From assembly GCF_000152705.1 (NCBI RefSeq), contig NZ_CH672413.1:620001-684000 (forward strand): a stretch of 64,000 bases of DNA, read 5' to 3'. Made by a program: the position numbers and the translations under genes. Origin of the DNA: Janibacter sp. HTCC2649. GTDB lineage: Bacteria; Actinomycetota; Actinomycetes; Actinomycetales; Dermatophilaceae. Positions 10,743-18,523 of the stretch are shown in pieces. Positions within the stretch are counted from its first letter, which is position 1, and each line of letters opens with the position of its first letter. The notes under the pieces were generated by a model. It worked only from the letters and a program-made list of their open reading frames with translations, was not told the DNA's origin and did not search any database.

Positions 10743-11987
10743 TCAGACGCGGATGCCGAGGAGGGCGTCGAGGGCGCGGCCGAGCACGCCGGGCGCGGCT
10801 TGCTCGTCGCCGCCGGTCGACAGCGTCTTGTCGGCCCAGACGTCGATGGCAGCGAGGGCGCGAGGTGCGTCAAGGTCGTCGGAGAGGGCGGCGCGGATCG
10901 CGGCCACGGTCTCGTCCGCTGAGGGCGCGGTGTTGACCGACAGGGCTTCACGCCAGTGCTCGAGGCGGGTCTGGGCCACGGTGAGCAGCTCGGGGGTGTA
11001 GTCCCAGTCGGAGCGGTAGTGCTCGGCGAGCAGGACGAGGCGGATGGCCATGGGGTCGACTCCGTCCGCGCGAAGCTTGGAGACGAGGACGAGGTTGCCG
11101 CGCGACTTGCTCATCTTGTGGCCATCGAGACCGACCATGCCGGCGTGGGCGTGGAGCCGGGCGTAGTCGTCGACGCCGATGGCGCTCGCCTGGGCGACGG
11201 TCATCTCGTGGTGCGGGAAGATCAGGTCAGAACCGCCGCCGTTGACGTCGATCGGGACGCCGAGGCGGTCAAGGGCGATGGCCGTGCACTCGACGTGCCA
11301 ACCGGGCCGACCGGCCGGCAGGCCCTCGAACTCCCACGAGGGCTCACCGTCACGAGCAGCGCGCCACAGCAACGGGTCGAGGACGTCGCGCTTGCCCGGA
11401 CGGTCGGGGTCACCTCCGCGCTCGGCGAACACGGTCAGCATCTGCTCGCGCGTCCAACCGGACACCTTGCCGAAGCCGGAGACGTGAGAGAGGTCGACGT
11501 AGAGGTCGGGCCCCTCGGCCTCGTCGTTGGGCAGCTCGTAGGCCGCGCCACTCTCGATCGTGCGCCGCACCAGGTCGGCGATGACGGGCAGGGCCTCGAC
11601 GACACCGATGTAGTCCTGGGGCGGGATGACCTGCAGGGCCGTCATGTCCTCGCGGTAGAGGTCCGCCTCGGCGACGGCCAGGTCGCGCCAGTCGATGCCG
11701 TCACGCTTGGCGCGCTCGAGCAGCGGGTCGTCCACGTCGGTGACGTTCTGCGTGTAGTGCACCTCGTGGCCGTTGTCGCGCAGGACGCGACCGACAAGGT
11801 CGAAGGCGACGTAGGTCGCGGCGTGCCCGAGGTGGGTCGCGTCGTAGGGGGTGATGCCGCAGACGTAGAGCCGGGCGACCTCCCCGGGGACGACCTCGCG
11901 CAGCTCACCGGAACTGGTGTCGTGCAGGCGAAGGGCCAGCCCGTCTCCGGGGATGGCGGGCAGGAACGGAGGCGGCCACGAGATCAC
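10743..11987 (-). CDS. mshC: Mycothiol ligase MshC (cysteine:1-D-myo-inositol 2-amino-2-deoxy-alpha-D-glucopyranoside ligase)
   Basis: 414 aa. Joins cysteine to GlcN-inositol with ATP, the penultimate step of mycothiol synthesis. It is a class I aminoacyl-tRNA synthetase relative with HLGH at 52-55 and KMSKS at 291-295; Cys43 in YVCGITPYD and the WHVECTA segment provide zinc ligands. I assign MshC rather than CysS because the anticodon-binding C-terminus is short and the neighbours SCO1664 and DUF3090 are the conserved mshC companions. The GTG start at 11987 is 6 nt after TAGGCT and has no ribosome binding site, so mshC can be made from its own leaderless transcript as well as from the upstream operon. 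Confidence 0.95.
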   Translation of the reverse strand: MISWPPPFLPAIPGDGLALRLHDTSSGELREVVPGEVARLYVCGITPYDATHLGHAATYVAFDLVGRVLRDNGHEVHYTQNVTDVDDPLLERAKRDGIDWRDLAVAEADLYREDMTALQVIPPQDYIGVVEALPVIADLVRRTIESGAAYELPNDEAEGPDLYVDLSHVSGFGKVSGWTREQMLTVFAERGGDPDRPGKRDVLDPLLWRAARDGEPSWEFEGLPAGRPGWHVECTAIALDRLGVPIDVNGGGSDLIFPHHEMTVAQASAIGVDDYARLHAHAGMVGLDGHKMSKSRGNLVLVSKLRADGVDPMAIRLVLLAEHYRSDWDYTPELLTVAQTRLEHWREALSVNTAPSADETVAAIRAALSDDLDAPRALAAIDVWADKTLSTGGDEQAAPGVLGRALDALLGIRV

Positions 11988-11999
11988 GGAGGAAGCCTA
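11988..11999 (-). promoter_or_regulatory. -10 box and leaderless start of mshC
   Basis: TAGGCT (11999 down to 11994), 6 nt before GTG 11987, just after the SCO1664 stop codon. Confidence 0.55.
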
Positions 12000-12010
12000 C
12001 GGCGCAGGGG

Positions 12011-12802
12011 TCACATCGCTGGCCACGGGATGGCCGGCCACCCCGGCAGCGGCAGTGGATGCCGCCGGTCCACGAGCAGGTGATCGGCCCGGGCACGCAG
12101 GGCGGCGACCTCGTCGGCAGTGAGCAGGGCAGAGAGACGCTGCGCGAGATCACCCTCCGACAGGGCGTCACGGACGCGTTCGAGCCGCGTGAGGTCCTCG
12201 TTGGCGAGCGGTTCGCCGGCCCAACCCCACAGGACGGTCCGCAGCTTGGGCTCGACCCCGAGGCTCACCCCGTGGTCGACGCCCCAGACGGTCCCGTTGA
12301 TGCGCAGGAGGTGTCCGCCCTTGCGGTCGGAGTTGTTGATGAGCGCGTCGAAGACAGCAGCGGTGCGCACGCCGGGCTCGACCGCGTGAGCGACGACGAC
12401 CTCCTCGCCCTCGGGCGTCTCGCCACGGAGCACCTCACGCCACCCCTCGGGGACCTCGCCCGGGGCGACGACGTCAACGACGAGGTCCGGTGCTGTGTGC
12501 GGCTCCCCGACCCACTGTTGCGTGGCCGCCAGACCCCACGGGCCCTCGTGCAGGACGGTCGGCGGAACGACACCGAAGCCTCCGGCTTCACTGATCAGGT
12601 ATGCCGCCCGCTCCCTTCCAGCCAACGTCCCGTCCGGGTAGTCCCAGAGGGGGCGTTCGAGGGCGACGGGTTTGTGGATCGCGAGCCGTGAGTCCTCGTC
12701 GAGGGTCACCCGCACGAGGACGGCGCCGTTGGAGGACTCGACGATCCGCCCGAGCGGCTCGACCTCTCCGGACTCGAGCAGCAGCTCGACCTCGGTGACC
12801 AC
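12011..12802 (-). CDS. SCO1664-family protein, PI3/4-kinase- or HipA-like fold
   Basis: 263 aa. Actinobacterial family found beside DUF3090 and mshC. The fold signature is that of the PI3/4-kinase and HipA group: a possible ATP lysine, Lys44 (AIHKPVALE), a catalytic loop NNSDRKGGH at 156-164, and a metal motif VDHG at 175-178. The substrate is unknown. GTG 12802 lies 3 nt after the DUF3090 stop, so the two are translationally coupled. A second, distantly similar kinase with its own small partner is at 24393. Its link to mycothiol or to the phosphomutase is known only from gene order. Confidence 0.85.
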   Translation of the reverse strand: MVTEVELLLESGEVEPLGRIVESSNGAVLVRVTLDEDSRLAIHKPVALERPLWDYPDGTLAGRERAAYLISEAGGFGVVPPTVLHEGPWGLAATQQWVGEPHTAPDLVVDVVAPGEVPEGWREVLRGETPEGEEVVVAHAVEPGVRTAAVFDALINNSDRKGGHLLRINGTVWGVDHGVSLGVEPKLRTVLWGWAGEPLANEDLTRLERVRDALSEGDLAQRLSALLTADEVAALRARADHLLVDRRHPLPLPGWPAIPWPAM

Positions 12803-12805
12803 GAT

Positions 12806-13315
12806 CTAGCGCTTGTAGCCGTTGGACCGGGGGCAGATGTGCCCCTCGGGGTCGAGCGGCTGACCGCAGAAGGGGCACGGCGGTCGGCCGGCCTGGACGA
12901 TGGCCTGGCACCGCTTCGCGAAGGCGCGCGCAGTCGTCGGGTCGAGGACGACCCGGACGGTGTCGCTCGGCAGAGCCTCCTCAGGGTCGCTGTCATGGCA
13001 CTCGATGACGATGCTCGCACGGTCCTCGTCCCAGGCAAGGCTCACGGTGTCGACGCGGAACTCGTCCTCGATCGGAGTCTCAAGGGCGTCGGTGTCGACG
13101 AGGTGCTCGGCCACTGACGCTGCACCGGCAAGGCCGCCCATGGTGTCGAGCAGGTCCGAGATCCGATCGGCGAGGATGCTCACCTGGACCTTCTCGATCG
13201 ACACCGAGACGAGTCGGCCTCCCCCACGTGCCTGCAGGAAGAACGTGCGGCCACCGGGAGGGCCGACGGTGCCGGCGACAAAGCGCTCAGGCGGGTCGAA
13301 GTCACTGATCGCCAT
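12806..13315 (-). CDS. DUF3090 domain protein with C-terminal zinc ribbon
   Basis: 169 aa. Conserved actinobacterial family of unknown function, typically next to SCO1664. The N-terminus (SDFDPPERFVAGTVGPPG) is the family signature, and the C-terminus has CPFCGQPLDPEGHICP, a short zinc-ribbon-like cluster. It forms a probable operon with SCO1664 and then mshC. The ATG at 13315 is preceded by TAGTCT at 6 nt, so this is the operon's first, leaderless gene. The TAG of that box is also the stop codon of cbiO. Confidence 0.88.
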   Translation of the reverse strand: MAISDFDPPERFVAGTVGPPGGRTFFLQARGGGRLVSVSIEKVQVSILADRISDLLDTMGGLAGAASVAEHLVDTDALETPIEDEFRVDTVSLAWDEDRASIVIECHDSDPEEALPSDTVRVVLDPTTARAFAKRCQAIVQAGRPPCPFCGQPLDPEGHICPRSNGYKR

Positions 13316-13327
13316 GCGCGCAGACTA
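13316..13327 (-). promoter_or_regulatory. -10 box of the DUF3090-SCO1664-mshC operon, overlapping cbiO stop
   Basis: TAGTCT (13327 down to 13322), 6 nt before ATG 13315. Its TAG is the cbiO stop codon. Confidence 0.6.
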
Positions 13328-14056
13328 ACCCGAGAAGCCCCACGGCAGCTCCAGGCGGTGCTGCGCGAGCAGGGCTTTGTCGTCGAGGATCGCTCGGGTG
13401 ACGCCGTCGGCGGCGACGATCCCGTCGGAGAGGATGACCGATCGCTCACACAGCTGCAGTGCGAACGCGAGATCGTGCGTGACCATGAGGACGGTGACGT
13501 CGAGCGACTGGATCAGCTCGCCGAGCTCGCGCCGCGAGGTGGGGTCGAGGTTGGACGAGGGCTCGTCGAGGACGAGGATCTCGGGCTCCATCGCGAGGAC
13601 GGTCGCGATGGCCACGCGTCGGCGTTGACCGTAGGACAGGTGGTGCGGCGCCCGGTCGGCGAACTCCAGCATGCCGACAGCCGTGAGGGCGGCGGTGATG
13701 CGACTCTCCAGCTCTGGGCCGCGGAGCCCGAGGTTGGCCGGCCCGAAGGCGACGTCGTCGCGCACCGTGGGCATGAAGAGCTGGTCGTCCGGGTCCTGGA
13801 AGACGATGCCCACCCGGCGACGGATCTCGAGGTGGTTCTCACGGACGACGGGCAACCCCGAGACGCTGACACTGCCCGCACCAGCCTCGAGGATCCCGTT
13901 GAGGTGGAGCACGAGGGTTGTCTTGCCGGCGCCGTTGGGTCCGAGCAGAGCGACACGTTCGCCGCGATGCACGTGGAGGTCGACGCCGAAGAGCGCCTGA
14001 TGGCCGTCGGGATAGGCAAAGGCCAGGCCGCGGATGTCGAGAACGGGAGTGCTCAC
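13325..14056 (-). CDS. cbiO: Energy-coupling ATPase of a cobalt/nickel importer
   Basis: 243 aa. Group I ECF transporter ATPase powering CbiMNQ. Walker A is LLGPNGAGKTT (about 38-48), the Q-loop is FQDPDDQLF, the signature is LSYGQRRR (140-147), Walker B is LVLDEPSSNLDP (161-172) and the switch histidine is in MVTHDLAF. The FQDPDDQLF sequence is typical of CbiO/EcfA rather than of general ABC ATPases. It overlaps cbiQ by 4 bp and is the last gene of cbiM-N-Q-O. Confidence 0.94.
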   Translation of the reverse strand: MSTPVLDIRGLAFAYPDGHQALFGVDLHVHRGERVALLGPNGAGKTTLVLHLNGILEAGAGSVSVSGLPVVRENHLEIRRRVGIVFQDPDDQLFMPTVRDDVAFGPANLGLRGPELESRITAALTAVGMLEFADRAPHHLSYGQRRRVAIATVLAMEPEILVLDEPSSNLDPTSRRELGELIQSLDVTVLMVTHDLAFALQLCERSVILSDGIVAADGVTRAILDDKALLAQHRLELPWGFSG

Positions 14057-14814
14057 AGGACGTGCACCGTGATGAGTGCGACGAGGGCGAGGGTCGCGGG
14101 CACGAGGCCACGCGACCAGTCACCTCGATGAGCGTGCAGTGGATCGGTCACCGGCATCCGTCCGTTGTAGCCGCGAGACATCATTGCGAGGTGCACGCGC
14201 TCGCCGCGCTCGTAGCTGCGGATGAACAGGGCCCCTGCACTCGAGGCGATGACCGGCCACGAGCGCACCGACCGCGCCGTGAAGGCCCGTGACTCCCTGG
14301 CGACCTTCATGCGCTGGGCCTGCGATCCGACAACACCGAGGTATCGCACCATGAACGCGAGAATCTGGACGAGGCGGTCCGGTAGCCGGAGGTGCTGCAG
14401 GGCGCGCACGAGGTCACGGCTGGACGTCGTCGTCGCGAACGCCACGGCCATGAGCACGCTCGTCGTCGCGGTGAGGAGCAGGGCGATGCTGGCCTCGACC
14501 CCGTCGCGCGACACGGTGAAGGGGCCGACCTCCATCGCCGGACCGGTCGCCACGAAGGGCAGGACGAGAGCGAAGACGACGAAGGGCGTCTCGACGACGA
14601 GGCGGGCCGCCACATGACGCAGCGGAACCCTCGTCGTGACGACCACCGCTGCCGCGACTGCCAGCATCACCAGGCGCGCCACGTGGGCATCGCGCGGCAG
14701 CGCCACGACCAACAGCACGAAGGTCACCAGGCCAACGAGCTTGACGTGGGCGGGTAGCCGGTGGACGACGGAGTCCCCGTCGACGTGGAGGTGAGGGCCG
14801 AGCTCGGCGCCCAT
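14053..14814 (-). CDS. cbiQ: Transmembrane component of the cobalt/nickel ECF importer
   Basis: 253 aa, about five to six membrane helices. Family-typical coupling motifs appear as ARESRAFTARSV and RSYERGERVHLAMMSRGY, the two Ala-Arg-Gly-type cytoplasmic helices that dock on CbiO. It joins the ATPase to CbiM. Its stop overlaps the cbiO start by 4 bp, and it starts 1 nt after the CbiN-like gene, so the four genes are read as a unit. Confidence 0.92.
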   Translation of the reverse strand: MGAELGPHLHVDGDSVVHRLPAHVKLVGLVTFVLLVVALPRDAHVARLVMLAVAAAVVVTTRVPLRHVAARLVVETPFVVFALVLPFVATGPAMEVGPFTVSRDGVEASIALLLTATTSVLMAVAFATTTSSRDLVRALQHLRLPDRLVQILAFMVRYLGVVGSQAQRMKVARESRAFTARSVRSWPVIASSAGALFIRSYERGERVHLAMMSRGYNGRMPVTDPLHAHRGDWSRGLVPATLALVALITVHVL

Positions 14815-14815
14815 C

Positions 14816-15145
14816 TCAGTCGTCGTCGCGTGAGCCGCGGCGACGGAGCAAATACATGAGCCCGAAGGAGATCAGTGCCACGACGACGACACCGACAAGG
14901 CCGGCCAGTCCCCCGGACAGACGAGCGTTGTCGACGCCCGCCGTGCCGTAGCCGGCGAAGGGTGAGCCATCGGACGCGTGCCGTCCTGCGGAGTCGATGA
15001 AGCCGAGCCGCTTGGCAACGAACTCGAGACCATCGGGATGGCCAGAGGCCCACAGGGAGACGACGCCAGCGAGCACCAAGCAGATGACCAGACCCGTGAC
15101 GACGAGGCGCGTGGTTGAGATCCGGCGTCGGGACGCGAGGCTCAT
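14816..15145 (-). CDS. cbiN: CbiN-like PDGLE-domain accessory subunit
   Basis: 109 aa. Two membrane helices (about 12-32 and 80-102) bracket an extracellular loop beginning SGHPDGLEFVAKRLG, the PDGLE motif of the CbiN/CbiL class that helps load metal into CbiM. Its ATG overlaps the cbiM stop by 4 bp. It is shorter than the usual fused CbiMN or NikN proteins but complete. The symbol reflects role and context rather than strong similarity. Confidence 0.85.
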   Translation of the reverse strand: MSLASRRRISTTRLVVTGLVICLVLAGVVSLWASGHPDGLEFVAKRLGFIDSAGRHASDGSPFAGYGTAGVDNARLSGGLAGLVGVVVVALISFGLMYLLRRRGSRDDD

Positions 15146-15834
15146 GCGTGCGCCTCCGTCCGGATCTCGAGCTGTCGGGTCTCGACCAGCCCACGTGCTC
15201 CGTGGACGAGGTCGGGCCGGGTGGCGATGATGCTCCCGACGGCCAGCAGGGTGATGACGCCCTCGCCAAGGCCGATGACGGTGTGCCAGCCCACCATCGC
15301 CGTGACGAGCTCACCGAGCGGGATCGGCGCGCGCCCGCCCACGGCATACAGGGCCGTGAAGGCCAGCGCAGCGACGGGAACCGAGACGAAGGCCGCCCCA
15401 CCCGCAAGGGCAGGAACGGCCTTGAGCCCGTAGCCGCGCGCGACGCGACGCAGGCCGACGAAGACGAGCCACCCGGTCCACACCCCGACGAGCGCCATGA
15501 GAGTGACGTTGGTTCCGAGAGCCGTGATGCCGCCGTCGGCGAAAAGCAGGGCCTGCACCGCAAGAACGACGGTCAGGCAGAGCGTTGCCGTCCACGGACC
15601 CACGAGGACCGCGGCGAGGGTTCCGCCGAGGAGATGGCCCGAGGTGCCCGCTCCTACGGGGAAGTTGAGCATCTGGGCCGCGAAGACGAAGACCGCGACG
15701 AGACCGGCCAGGGGCGCTGTGCGGTCATCCAGCTCGCGGCGGGCCCGGCTCAGGGCCAGGGAGACGCCAGCAACCGCAACCACGGCAGTGCCGATCGAGG
15801 TGGGTGCGTCGAGGAACCCATCAGGAACGTGCAT
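15142..15834 (-). CDS. cbiM: Substrate-binding membrane component of the cobalt/nickel importer
   Basis: 230 aa, about seven helices. The mature N-terminus MHVPDGFLD is the hallmark: the amino group, His2 and a later His (SGHLLGG at about 70) bind Co2+ or Ni2+. This fixes the start at ATG 15834; upstream codons are non-coding. First gene of cbiM-N-Q-O. The upstream inverted repeat resembles a Nur/Zur-type metalloregulator site, arguing for nickel (or cobalt) control. The imported cobalt would serve the MetH cofactor; no urease or nickel superoxide dismutase lies in this window. Confidence 0.93.
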   Translation of the reverse strand: MHVPDGFLDAPTSIGTAVVAVAGVSLALSRARRELDDRTAPLAGLVAVFVFAAQMLNFPVGAGTSGHLLGGTLAAVLVGPWTATLCLTVVLAVQALLFADGGITALGTNVTLMALVGVWTGWLVFVGLRRVARGYGLKAVPALAGGAAFVSVPVAALAFTALYAVGGRAPIPLGELVTAMVGWHTVIGLGEGVITLLAVGSIIATRPDLVHGARGLVETRQLEIRTEAHA

Positions 15835-15882
15835 GCCGAGAAGCCTTCCGAAGTCGCCGAGCACGATCGTGAACGACCGTGC

Positions 15883-15913
15883 TTGTTGCACATTGTTTGC
15901 AACAACGACTCTA
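15883..15913 (-). promoter_or_regulatory. Nur-like metal regulator box over the cbiM promoter
   Basis: Perfect arms TTGTTGCA (15883-15890) and TGCAACAA (15898-15905) surround 7 bp. Read as TTGCAC-N5-TTGCAA it matches the Streptomyces Nur consensus TTGCAA-N5-TTGCAA at 11 of 12 positions. The -10 candidate TAGAGT (15913 down to 15908) lies just upstream, so the box covers the predicted transcription start, a repressor position. The TAG is also the stop codon of the phosphomutase gene. Confidence 0.65.
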
Positions 15914-16609
15914 GCCCGTTCCTCCGCCGATGGTGGCGTCACCTGCCGGGACAACCGCCGCGGACTTCTGGTGCGGCCGAATGGCGCCACCGGAGGAGTT
16001 CACGGCCATGACCATCGACCGTTCCCCCGTACGGCGGATGACCGAGACGGAAGCAGGGTCGACGTGCACCCGCTGCAGGCCACCCAGGCCCGCACCCATG
16101 GCATCGGCAATGACGGCCTTGATGGGGTCGCCATGGCTCACCGCGACCCAGATGGCATCAGGCCCGCGCTCGGCCTCGACCTCGGCGTCGATGCGGTTCA
16201 CGACCGCCACGATGCGGGCCGCCATCTCGGAAAGGGACTCTGCGGCATACACGTCGCTGTCCGGGAAACGGGCGGACGCCGGGTCGTCCTGCACGGTGCG
16301 CCACAGCGGCTCTGACGTGAGCTCGGCAATCGGGCGGCCGGTCCACGCACCGTAGTGGCACTCCCCCAGGTCGTCGACGATCTCGGCGGTCGCGTCCGGC
16401 AGCAGCAGGCCGGCAGTCTCGCGGCAGCGCTGAAGGGGGCTGGTGACGAGTCGCGCAACCTCCGTGCCGGCGTCGGCCAGACGGGCGGCGAGGCGGCCCA
16501 CGTCGGTGCGCCCACGGTCAGTGAGACCAACACCCTCGCTCCAGCCCGCGAGGACGGAGTCGGCGTTGGCCGTTGAGTGCCCGTGTCGAACGAGCAGGAG
16601 CAGTGCCAC
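15911..16609 (-). CDS. Histidine phosphatase, MSMEG_4193-type putative phosphomutase
   Basis: About 232 aa. Phosphoglycerate-mutase superfamily: the phospho-accepting histidine is in LLVRHGHST near the N-terminus, the second arginine in SPLQRCRETA, the acid/base glutamate in GECHYGAW, and the final histidine in WVAVSHGDPIKAV. In actinobacteria this family usually precedes DUF3090 and SCO1664; here a cobalt/nickel operon sits between them. GTG 16609 puts the catalytic motif close to the N-terminus as in relatives; GTG 16618 or TTG 16630 are possible. The substrate is unknown. Confidence 0.88.
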   Translation of the reverse strand: MALLLLVRHGHSTANADSVLAGWSEGVGLTDRGRTDVGRLAARLADAGTEVARLVTSPLQRCRETAGLLLPDATAEIVDDLGECHYGAWTGRPIAELTSEPLWRTVQDDPASARFPDSDVYAAESLSEMAARIVAVVNRIDAEVEAERGPDAIWVAVSHGDPIKAVIADAMGAGLGGLQRVHVDPASVSVIRRTGERSMVMAVNSSGGAIRPHQKSAAVVPAGDATIGGGTG

Positions 16610-16629
16610 GGCGCCCACTGTAGGCAACA

Positions 16630-17622
16630 ATGACGCGCGTGATCATCGACAAGGCGTTGTATCGGGACGGCAAGCGCGGATCGTGCGGCGATCTGAGCGA
16701 TGAACTCGACATCCTGCGGGCTGCCGGGTCGAGTACCGACTTCCTCTGGATCGGCCTCAAGGACCCGACGATGGCCGAGCTCGAGCACGTCAATGACGAG
16801 CTTGGTCTCGGTCTGCACCCCCTCGCGATCGAGGATGCCGTCAGCGGAAGGCAACGCGCGAAGATCGAGCTCTACGGTCGCAACGTGTTTGTCGTCCTCA
16901 AGACCTTGAGCTACGTCGAGGCCACGTCCGACATCGAGACCGGCGCGCTCATGGTCCATGTCGGACAGCACTTCGTCCTGACGATTCGCCGGGGCGAGCT
17001 CAGCCCTCTTGCGGGAGTTCGCAAAGGGCTCGAGGACGACCCGGCCAAGCTCGCCCTCGGGCCGATGGCGGCCCTGCACGCCGTCATGGACCGCGTCGTC
17101 GACCAGTACACCGAGATCGACGTCGAGGTCGCCCGAGACGTCGACGAGATCGAGGAGGCGGTCTTCTCCGAGGGCCTCGTCTCGTCGGACACGATCTATC
17201 GGCTCAAGCGCGAGGTCCTGGAGTTCCGCCGAGCCATCACTCCGCTCATCACACCGCTGCGCATGCTGCACACCAGCCCGCGCTCACCGGTCCCCGACGA
17301 CGAGCTCCGCCTGCTCTTTCGCGACGTCGACGACCACCTTCACTTCGTGGCGGACCGGATCGAGTCCTATGACGGGCTGCTCACGTCAGTCCTCAGCGCC
17401 AACCTCGCCAAGATCTCGGTGCAGCAGAACTCGGACATGCGCAAGATCTCGGCGTGGGTCGCCATCGCCGCGGTGCCCACGATGATCGCCGGCATCTACG
17501 GGATGAACTTCGACAACATGCCCGAACTCCGTTGGCACTACGGCTATTTCATCGTCGTTGGCGTCATGGTGGCTGCATGCGCGACCCTCTTCGCCACGTT
17601 CAAGAAGGTGAAGTGGCTCTGA
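16630..17622 (+). CDS. corA: CorA-family magnesium/cobalt channel
   Basis: 330 aa. A large N-terminal cytoplasmic domain is followed by two membrane helices; the selectivity motif YGMNF is at the end of the first helix (about 293-297), followed by the acidic loop DNMPELRWHYGY. Family length is 315-350. It works as a pentameric Mg2+ (and Co2+) channel in the membrane. ATG 16630 gives the listed start; a GTG at 16639 lies 7 nt after AACAAT and may be the true leaderless start, losing three residues. Being between two metal/phosphate genes suggests no operon; it is divergent from the phosphomutase. Confidence 0.93.
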   Translation: MTRVIIDKALYRDGKRGSCGDLSDELDILRAAGSSTDFLWIGLKDPTMAELEHVNDELGLGLHPLAIEDAVSGRQRAKIELYGRNVFVVLKTLSYVEATSDIETGALMVHVGQHFVLTIRRGELSPLAGVRKGLEDDPAKLALGPMAALHAVMDRVVDQYTEIDVEVARDVDEIEEAVFSEGLVSSDTIYRLKREVLEFRRAITPLITPLRMLHTSPRSPVPDDELRLLFRDVDDHLHFVADRIESYDGLLTSVLSANLAKISVQQNSDMRKISAWVAIAAVPTMIAGIYGMNFDNMPELRWHYGYFIVVGVMVAACATLFATFKKVKWL

Positions 17623-17641
17623 GGTCCGCGCCGTTCGTGGG

Positions 17642-18523
17642 TCAGGTCGCGGTGATCCAGCCGGCGCCGAGGGCCAGGATCATGAAGGACCCCAGCACGA
17701 CGCGGTAGGCGATGAACGACATGAGCGAGTTGCTCTGCACGAACTTCAACAGCCAGGCGATGGACGCGTAGGCCACGACGAATGCCACGACGATGCCGGT
17801 GATGATCGGGCCGATGCCGAGGGTCTCGAGTGCGTCGAGGTTGCCGAGGGTCTCGTAGAGCCCCGCTCCCGTCAGCGCCGGGATCGCGAGGAAGAAGGAG
17901 AGCTCCGTCGACGTGACCCGGTCGATGCCCCGCATGAGGCCCGCCGAGATCGTCGCACCCGAGCGTGAGACACCGGGGATGAGCGAGAAGCACTGCACGA
18001 GACCGATGATCAGGCCGTCCTTGATGGTCAGGGCGTCCTCACCGCGAGCCACACCCGACTTCGCGAGGACGTCGTGCCGTCGCTCGGCGACCCACATGAC
18101 CGCGCTCCAGGCGATGAGCGCCGCGGCGACCACCCACAGGTTGCGCAGCGGACCCGAGATGAGGTCCTTGAACAACAGCGCTGCGATCACGACGGGGATG
18201 GAGCCGACGATGACCGCCCACGCCAGCTGGTAGTCGTGGTGCTCGCGCGCCTGCGCGCTGCGCAGTCCACCCACCCAGGCGAGAAGGAGACGCAGGATCT
18301 TCTTGCCGAAGTAGGTGAACGTCGCCGCGATCGCGCCGATCTGGATCAGGGCCGTGTATGCCGTGATCGCATCTGCGTCGACCGGCAGACCGAGGAGCTT
18401 CTCGGCAATCGTGAGGTGGCCCGTGGACGAGACCGGGAGGTACTCGGTGAGACCCTCGACGATGCCGAGGACGACGGACTGGAAGTAGCTGAGTTCAACA
18501 GAGACGTCGATGGTGGGGATCAC
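17642..18523 (-). CDS. uppP: Undecaprenyl-diphosphatase
   Basis: 293 aa, about eight helices. Recycles the lipid carrier undecaprenyl diphosphate to the monophosphate for peptidoglycan and glycan export. Both catalytic signatures are present: EGLTEYLPVSSTGH (23-36) and PGVSRSGAT. The start overlaps the stop of the LLM oxidoreductase gene by 4 bp (GTGA), so the two are coupled. The same uppP near mshC/phosphomutase arrangement is known in mycobacteria (Rv2136c region). Confidence 0.95.
   Translation of the reverse strand: MIPTIDVSVELSYFQSVVLGIVEGLTEYLPVSSTGHLTIAEKLLGLPVDADAITAYTALIQIGAIAATFTYFGKKILRLLLAWVGGLRSAQAREHHDYQLAWAVIVGSIPVVIAALLFKDLISGPLRNLWVVAAALIAWSAVMWVAERRHDVLAKSGVARGEDALTIKDGLIIGLVQCFSLIPGVSRSGATISAGLMRGIDRVTSTELSFFLAIPALTGAGLYETLGNLDALETLGIGPIITGIVVAFVVAYASIAWLLKFVQSNSLMSFIAYRVVLGSFMILALGAGWITAT

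Noticed and set aside
10743-11987. Cysteinyl-tRNA synthetase for the mshC gene
   Set aside because: It lacks the C-terminal anticodon-binding extension, and neighbours SCO1664 and DUF3090 are the mshC companions.
15835-15910. Cobalamin riboswitch before cbiM
   Set aside because: The leader is under about 75 nt and has no B12-box-like conserved segment; a Nur-like site is present instead.
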